A stretch of DNA of 8,100 bases from Prevotellaceae bacterium (GTDB lineage Bacteria; Bacteroidota; Bacteroidia; Bacteroidales; UBA932). Where the stretch lies: assembly GCA_031273285.1 (NCBI GenBank), contig JAISSE010000236.1, positions 1 to 8,100 on the forward strand, read 5' to 3'. The notes under the pieces were generated by a model. The model did not search any database and was not told the origin of the DNA. It saw only the letters and a program-made list of their open reading frames with translations. The position numbers and the translations under genes were made by a program. This document shows positions 5,141 to 8,100 of the stretch, one piece after another (positions within the stretch are counted from its first letter, which is position 1; each line of letters starts with the position of its first letter).

Positions 5141-7768
5141 TTATTTTTTCAAACTTTTTATTGTTTTGACAATATCTTCTCCTGTGCCTATTTTATAGCC
5201 CGATGAGTAATAAACTATTCCGCCGCTGTTTGTCAGAAACAGCGTCAGCGGGAACCCGTCGCCGAAATTCAGTTTAAGCGTCGATACGGTTTCGTTCAGC
5301 AGCGAACGGTTGTTATCAATCCCCCAGACAGTGTTTTTCGGAAGATTTTTGAATACCGTATGGTCGAATGCGGCGCTTAGCCTGTCGTCCGGAACGAGGA
5401 ACAAAATTCCGCCGCCCCAGCTGTCCAGTTCGTCGCTTTGAGCGGGTAAATCCTGCAAAATGTGCTTGGTAGGCTCCTTGTCCGGCTCGGCGAAGCATAA
5501 CATGACTCCGTTTCCGTCGGATAAATCCTTCAAAGTCGTTTCCCTGCCGTCCGTCAGGGCGATTTTCGTATTCATGTCGATGATTCCCAAAACCTGCACT
5601 TTGTTGACGATTTCCGGCATTTTGATTTCCTGACTCACCGAGCCTTTTATCGTAAAATACTTATTATTTATGGTAACCGAGCCGTCGTTCGCCCTGCTGC
5701 CCGTCATCAGCCTGTAGTAACCTTCGTCCACCGAAACGGTTGAAACATTCGGGTCCAAATCCAGAGTAACAAAATCGCCATCCTGAAACCGCGCCAGAGA
5801 GAAATGAGTTCCATACTGCGGCTTGAGCAGATTGTCTTTGGAATTGACGAAAGTAATTTTCGCCTGCGGGTATATTTCCTTAGTCTCGCTTTCAAATTCG
5901 GCATTTTTCCATTCTCCGTCATAATACTGCGGACGGCTTGTCGCCGGATTCAGGCGTGCTGCAACACCGGCGCTTCGACACAGCGCGACAAAGAAAATAT
6001 CGCGCGAACGTTTATCCGCCGTCTTCATTTCGTAAACTCCGCGTGGCGTAATCGGGCAGTTGTAATAATTCTGTCCGTCGTCGATTTTGATATTCTTCCT
6101 GACAAAATCCACTATTTCACCAACGTTTTCCCGAACATGTTCCACCGTGCTGCCGTCAAATTCATCGAGGAAAAATTCCCTCCACGGGCGAATGACTTCT
6201 CTTGATATTCTGGGCGAAAGCAGATTGTCCGTTACAATGTCTTCGGGAGTGCCGGCTTTCGGGGTAACTCTGTGAAATGCCCGCAAATGACTTGTGAGTA
6301 TATGCTCCGGAACATCGCGCAAATCTTTTTCCGAAACGGACGACAGAAGCGGGAAAAGGTACCTGTCGGCTTTATGCTTTGCGATGAAATTCCGTATTTC
6401 TTTCCAGTTACCCTGCGACAGATTCAGATATTTCCACGTCTCGCCGGCGGGGAGATTCAAACCGGACGCAAAACGTTTCGCCGTCTCTTCTTCGATAAAC
6501 GTATCCATATAAGCCTTGCGTATTGAGTCTTCCCGATAGAGCCGTTTGCCGTTTTCGGCAGTCAGTTCGGCGGGCAGACCCGCGATTTTCTGTTCCGGCG
6601 GAGGAATGGTCTCGTAAGTGTCTTCAAAACCGTCTCCTTCCTTTTTGTCAAGAATAACGGTAACATTGTCGGTATCGGGCGACGATACGGTATATCCGAA
6701 AAATCCGTCCCTGCCAGCCCACACCAGAACGTCGCCCGAACCGGTGTGTATCGACGCCTGACCTGCGGAATCCGTTACCGATTCGACAACGGGATAATAT
6801 TCTGCATAGTTATATATTTTGAATGATACTTTTGCGCCGGCAACAGGCTTGCCCTCAGTGTCGATTACCCGAACTTTCGCCTTGCGGATATAGGTGTAGT
6901 TCGACAGCAGATTGACAGTCGAATACATCGGCTTGTCGACGTTTTTTTCTTCCTCGCCGGTATATTTGCCGAAAACATTCGTGTGCACCATCATCGCCCT
7001 TTTGACGGGCGCGGTAAACCATGCCGCATTCAATACCGGCTCCGGCTCGCAGGCGCCCATATAATGCCATTTGCCGTCGACCCACACTTCAACCCATGCG
7101 TGATTGTCGTCGGTATGCGCCCAGCGCGGCGTATAACACTGCCTTGCGGGGATTCCCACCGCACGCAGGGCGGTTGTCGTAAAGGTCGATTCCTCGCCGC
7201 AGCGTCCCCAGGATGTACGGATTAAATCCAGAGGAGAAGAAGTCCTGCCGTCGGTAGCTCTGTAGGTTACTTTTTCGTGACACCAGTGATTTACTTCCAG
7301 AGCCGCCTCCGCCATGCCAAGGTCTTTCACCCTGTCTTTCAATTCGTTGAAAAACACAATCCGCGCAGAATCCAGATTTTCGTTGTTAACGCGATAGACC
7401 AGAACAAAATGACGGAATATCTCTTCGGGGATTCTTGCGCCCCACTCAAAAAAATCGCGTGCATCGAAAGCCGCGCGTACCTGAGCAAGATAAAAATCGC
7501 CGTCGTAATCCGATAAATCGCTTAAAGGCATGTATGCAAACAAAAATTCCAGCGCCTCCCTCTCTTCCGAGGTCAAATCGGATCTGTCGAAAACCGAAAA
7601 AAGCGCCTCTGCCCGTACCGAACTTACCGCTGATTTACGGTTTTGAAAGTCTGTTTTCACTTGTTCACGGTATTCTTTATCCGAAAAAAAACTCGCCTCA
7701 CGGTGCAGGCACGATATTGTCGTACAGGCACATAATGTGAAAACTAAAAAGTAAAACACTCGTCTCAT
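5141..7768 (-). CDS. exported transglutaminase-like multidomain lipoprotein
   Basis: This 875-residue protein is the first gene of its operon. A signal peptide (MRRVFYFLVFTLCAC) offers two lipidation cysteines, Cys15 (LCAC) and Cys20 (TISC), so it is probably membrane-anchored outside the cytoplasm. Residues 30-155 are helical. A transglutaminase-like core follows at 156-245, with Cys190 in WGRCGEES and His223 in DNHAWVEVW. The usual Asp position falls in GACEPEP, where Glu241 or Cys240 takes its place. Residues 293-375 form a beta-sandwich resembling carboxypeptidase-regulatory domains (VIDTEGKPVAGAKV). A helical linker precedes a second transglutaminase-like fold (about 546-625) that has lost Cys and His. 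After another beta-rich stretch, residues 726-875 look like a thioredoxin fold in which DKEP (763-766) stands where CxxC belongs and Pro840 is the cis-proline candidate. It likely cleaves or crosslinks peptide bonds in the envelope, with the substrate unknown. Confidence 0.85.
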   Translation of the reverse strand: MRRVFYFLVFTLCACTTISCLHREASFFSDKEYREQVKTDFQNRKSAVSSVRAEALFSVFDRSDLTSEEREALEFLFAYMPLSDLSDYDGDFYLAQVRAAFDARDFFEWGARIPEEIFRHFVLVYRVNNENLDSARIVFFNELKDRVKDLGMAEAALEVNHWCHEKVTYRATDGRTSSPLDLIRTSWGRCGEESTFTTTALRAVGIPARQCYTPRWAHTDDNHAWVEVWVDGKWHYMGACEPEPVLNAAWFTAPVKRAMMVHTNVFGKYTGEEEKNVDKPMYSTVNLLSNYTYIRKAKVRVIDTEGKPVAGAKVSFKIYNYAEYYPVVESVTDSAGQASIHTGSGDVLVWAGRDGFFGYTVSSPDTDNVTVILDKKEGDGFEDTYETIPPPEQKIAGLPAELTAENGKRLYREDSIRKAYMDTFIEEETAKRFASGLNLPAGETWKYLNLSQGNWKEIRNFIAKHKADRYLFPLLSSVSEKDLRDVPEHILTSHLRAFHRVTPKAGTPEDIVTDNLLSPRISREVIRPWREFFLDEFDGSTVEHVRENVGEIVDFVRKNIKIDDGQNYYNCPITPRGVYEMKTADKRSRDIFFVALCRSAGVAARLNPATSRPQYYDGEWKNAEFESETKEIYPQAKITFVNSKDNLLKPQYGTHFSLARFQDGDFVTLDLDPNVSTVSVDEGYYRLMTGSRANDGSVTINNKYFTIKGSVSQEIKMPEIVNKVQVLGIIDMNTKIALTDGRETTLKDLSDGNGVMLCFAEPDKEPTKHILQDLPAQSDELDSWGGGILFLVPDDRLSAAFDHTVFKNLPKNTVWGIDNNRSLLNETVSTLKLNFGDGFPLTLFLTNSGGIVYYSSGYKIGTGEDIVKTIKSLKK

Positions 7769-7797
7769 CCGAAAACAAATTTACATTATTAACTGCG

Positions 7798-7827
7798 CAA
7801 AGGTAACAGATTTTTTTTAAAACGAAA
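7798..7827 (-). promoter_or_regulatory. Bacteroidetes-type promoter of the three-gene operon
   Basis: Read on the - strand, TACCTTTG (7805 down to 7798) matches TAnnTTTG exactly. A near-consensus -33 element TTTC lies at 7827-7824, separated by an 18-base spacer that contains an A8 tract. The predicted start near 7790 leaves a short A/T-rich leader of about 22 bases before the ATG at 7768. No second promoter is evident before the MoxR or TPR-like genes. Confidence 0.6.
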
Positions 7828-7838
7828 GTGTAAGGGGA

Positions 7839-7854
7839 TGTACGACACAAATCC
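7839..7854 (+). repeat. 16-base direct repeat, copy 1 (copy 2 at 8006-8021)
   Basis: TGTACGACACAAATCC here and TGTACGACAAAAATCC at 8006-8021 differ at one base and start 167 bases apart in the same orientation. Both are preceded by G-rich sequence. They probably mark the same edge of two related intergenic repeat units. Confidence 0.55.
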
Positions 7855-7856
7855 TG

Positions 7857-7869
7857 CCCCCGCACTGCG
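7857..7869 (+). repeat. 13-base direct repeat, copy 1 (copy 2 at 8088-8100)
   Basis: CCCCCGCACTGCG is identical at 7857-7869 and 8088-8100. The second copy is cut by the window end, so the repeat may be longer. The first copy also forms the left arm of the hairpin at 7858-7896. Confidence 0.55.
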
Positions 7870-7917
7870 CTTCGCTTTCGGCGCGCGTGTGCGGGGTTAA
7901 ACCCCTGCCGTTTTTTT
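7858..7917 (+). terminator. two mutually exclusive hairpins followed by a T run
   Basis: CCCCGCAC (7858-7865) pairs perfectly with GTGCGGGG (7889-7896), with an inner GCGC/GCGC pair. The last four G of that arm can instead pair in GGGGT-taa-ACCCC (7893-7905), which is followed five bases later by T7 (7911-7917). On the + strand this resembles an antiterminator/terminator pair, but no gene lies nearby on that strand and the T run is offset. It may be only repeat structure. Confidence 0.25.
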
Positions 7918-7980
7918 CCATCCCGCTCCCTAACCCGGACAAGCCGGAACCAAAAAGGGGAATACGAGAAAGAAATTTTT

Positions 7981-7998
7981 TAACGCAAAGTTCGCAAA
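7981..7998 (+). repeat. interspersed AACGCAAAG repeat, copy 2
   Basis: TAACGCAAAGTTCGCAAA repeats the 18-base unit at 1826-1843 with two adjacent differences (TT for GG). Each copy contains an internal near-duplication of CGCAAA. Here it lies between T-rich sequence and the second TGTACGACA repeat. Confidence 0.6.
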
Positions 7999-8051
7999 GG
8001 GTGGGTGTACGACAAAAATCCCATCGGCGATTCCGGGGTTGTCGAAAGGGC

Positions 8052-8066
8052 AACTCCTACGGAGTT
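8052..8066. repeat. small perfect hairpin
   Basis: AACTCC (8052-8057) and GGAGTT (8061-8066) form a perfect six-base-pair stem with a TAC loop. It is part of the intergenic repeat cluster. The preceding AAGGG-C-AACTCCT differs by one extra base from the AAGGGAACTCCT end of the palindromic element at 3915-4042, which may be chance. Confidence 0.45.
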
Positions 8067-8100
8067 AAGAGAGTGTACAGTGTCGCTCCCCCGCACTGCG

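Larger units (their letters stand above)
7831..8100. other. repeat-rich non-coding region at the window edge
   Basis: This stretch of 270 bases upstream of the operon promoter holds no believable gene. It consists of short direct repeats, hairpins and A/T runs mixed with GC-rich blocks, and is listed piece by piece in the following entries. The organisation resembles composite intergenic repeats that recur in Bacteroidota genomes (inference). The region continues past the window end. Confidence 0.6.

Noticed and set aside
4693..5169. 158-residue + strand open frame
   Set aside because: It is a Ser-rich shadow of the MoxR Walker A/B region on the opposite strand.
7817..8053. 78-residue - strand open frame upstream of the transglutaminase gene
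   Set aside because: It runs through the repeat cluster and the promoter region. Its translation (for example LCELCVKKF) is the translated AACGCAAAG repeat, not a protein.
1..8100. CRISPR array, tRNA or rRNA genes
   Set aside because: No regularly spaced repeats and no cloverleaf or rRNA-like stretches were seen on either strand.

Overview
The window looks like a chromosomal segment of a Bacteroidota (probably Bacteroidales) bacterium. Two good matches to the Bacteroidetes-type promoter (TTTG, about 20 bases, TAnnTTTG) are visible. The genes start at ATG without convincing Shine-Dalgarno sequences. The exported proteins and the AACGCAAAG-type intergenic repeats also fit that phylum. I have not run a search, so the placement is inference.

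Left part, + strand (1-1828): a strong promoter at 8-40 precedes a leader of about 250 bases that holds at most a doubtful small ORF. Two overlapping genes follow. The first is a HAD-superfamily hydrolase-like protein (298-972) whose second catalytic aspartate position is a tryptophan. The second is a phosphoribosyltransferase-fold protein (950-1828). The 23-base overlap suggests a two-step nucleotide or PRPP-related function in the cytoplasm.

Between 1829 and 1926 the two convergent transcription units meet. This gap holds an 18-base interspersed repeat that supplies the stop codon of the phosphoribosyltransferase gene, and a GC-rich hairpin.

Right part, - strand (7768 down to 1927): one operon of three genes behind a promoter at 7798-7827. 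In order of transcription they are a large exported (probably lipoprotein) transglutaminase-like protein, a MoxR-type AAA+ ATPase, and an exported TPR-like protein. Gene spacing is 11 bases and then a one-base TAATG overlap. No DUF58 or von Willebrand A gene, the usual MoxR partner, lies between them.

The most striking object is an imperfect palindrome of about 128 bases at 3915-4042, inside the first codons of the TPR-like gene. It looks like a small non-autonomous transposable element (MITE-like) flanked by TA. Its net insertion length is 126 bases, exactly 42 codons. Removing it on paper restores a textbook signal peptide. The element therefore seems to have landed in frame inside a signal peptide, leaving a 713-residue reading frame.

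The right edge (7831-8100) is non-coding and rich in short direct repeats and hairpins.
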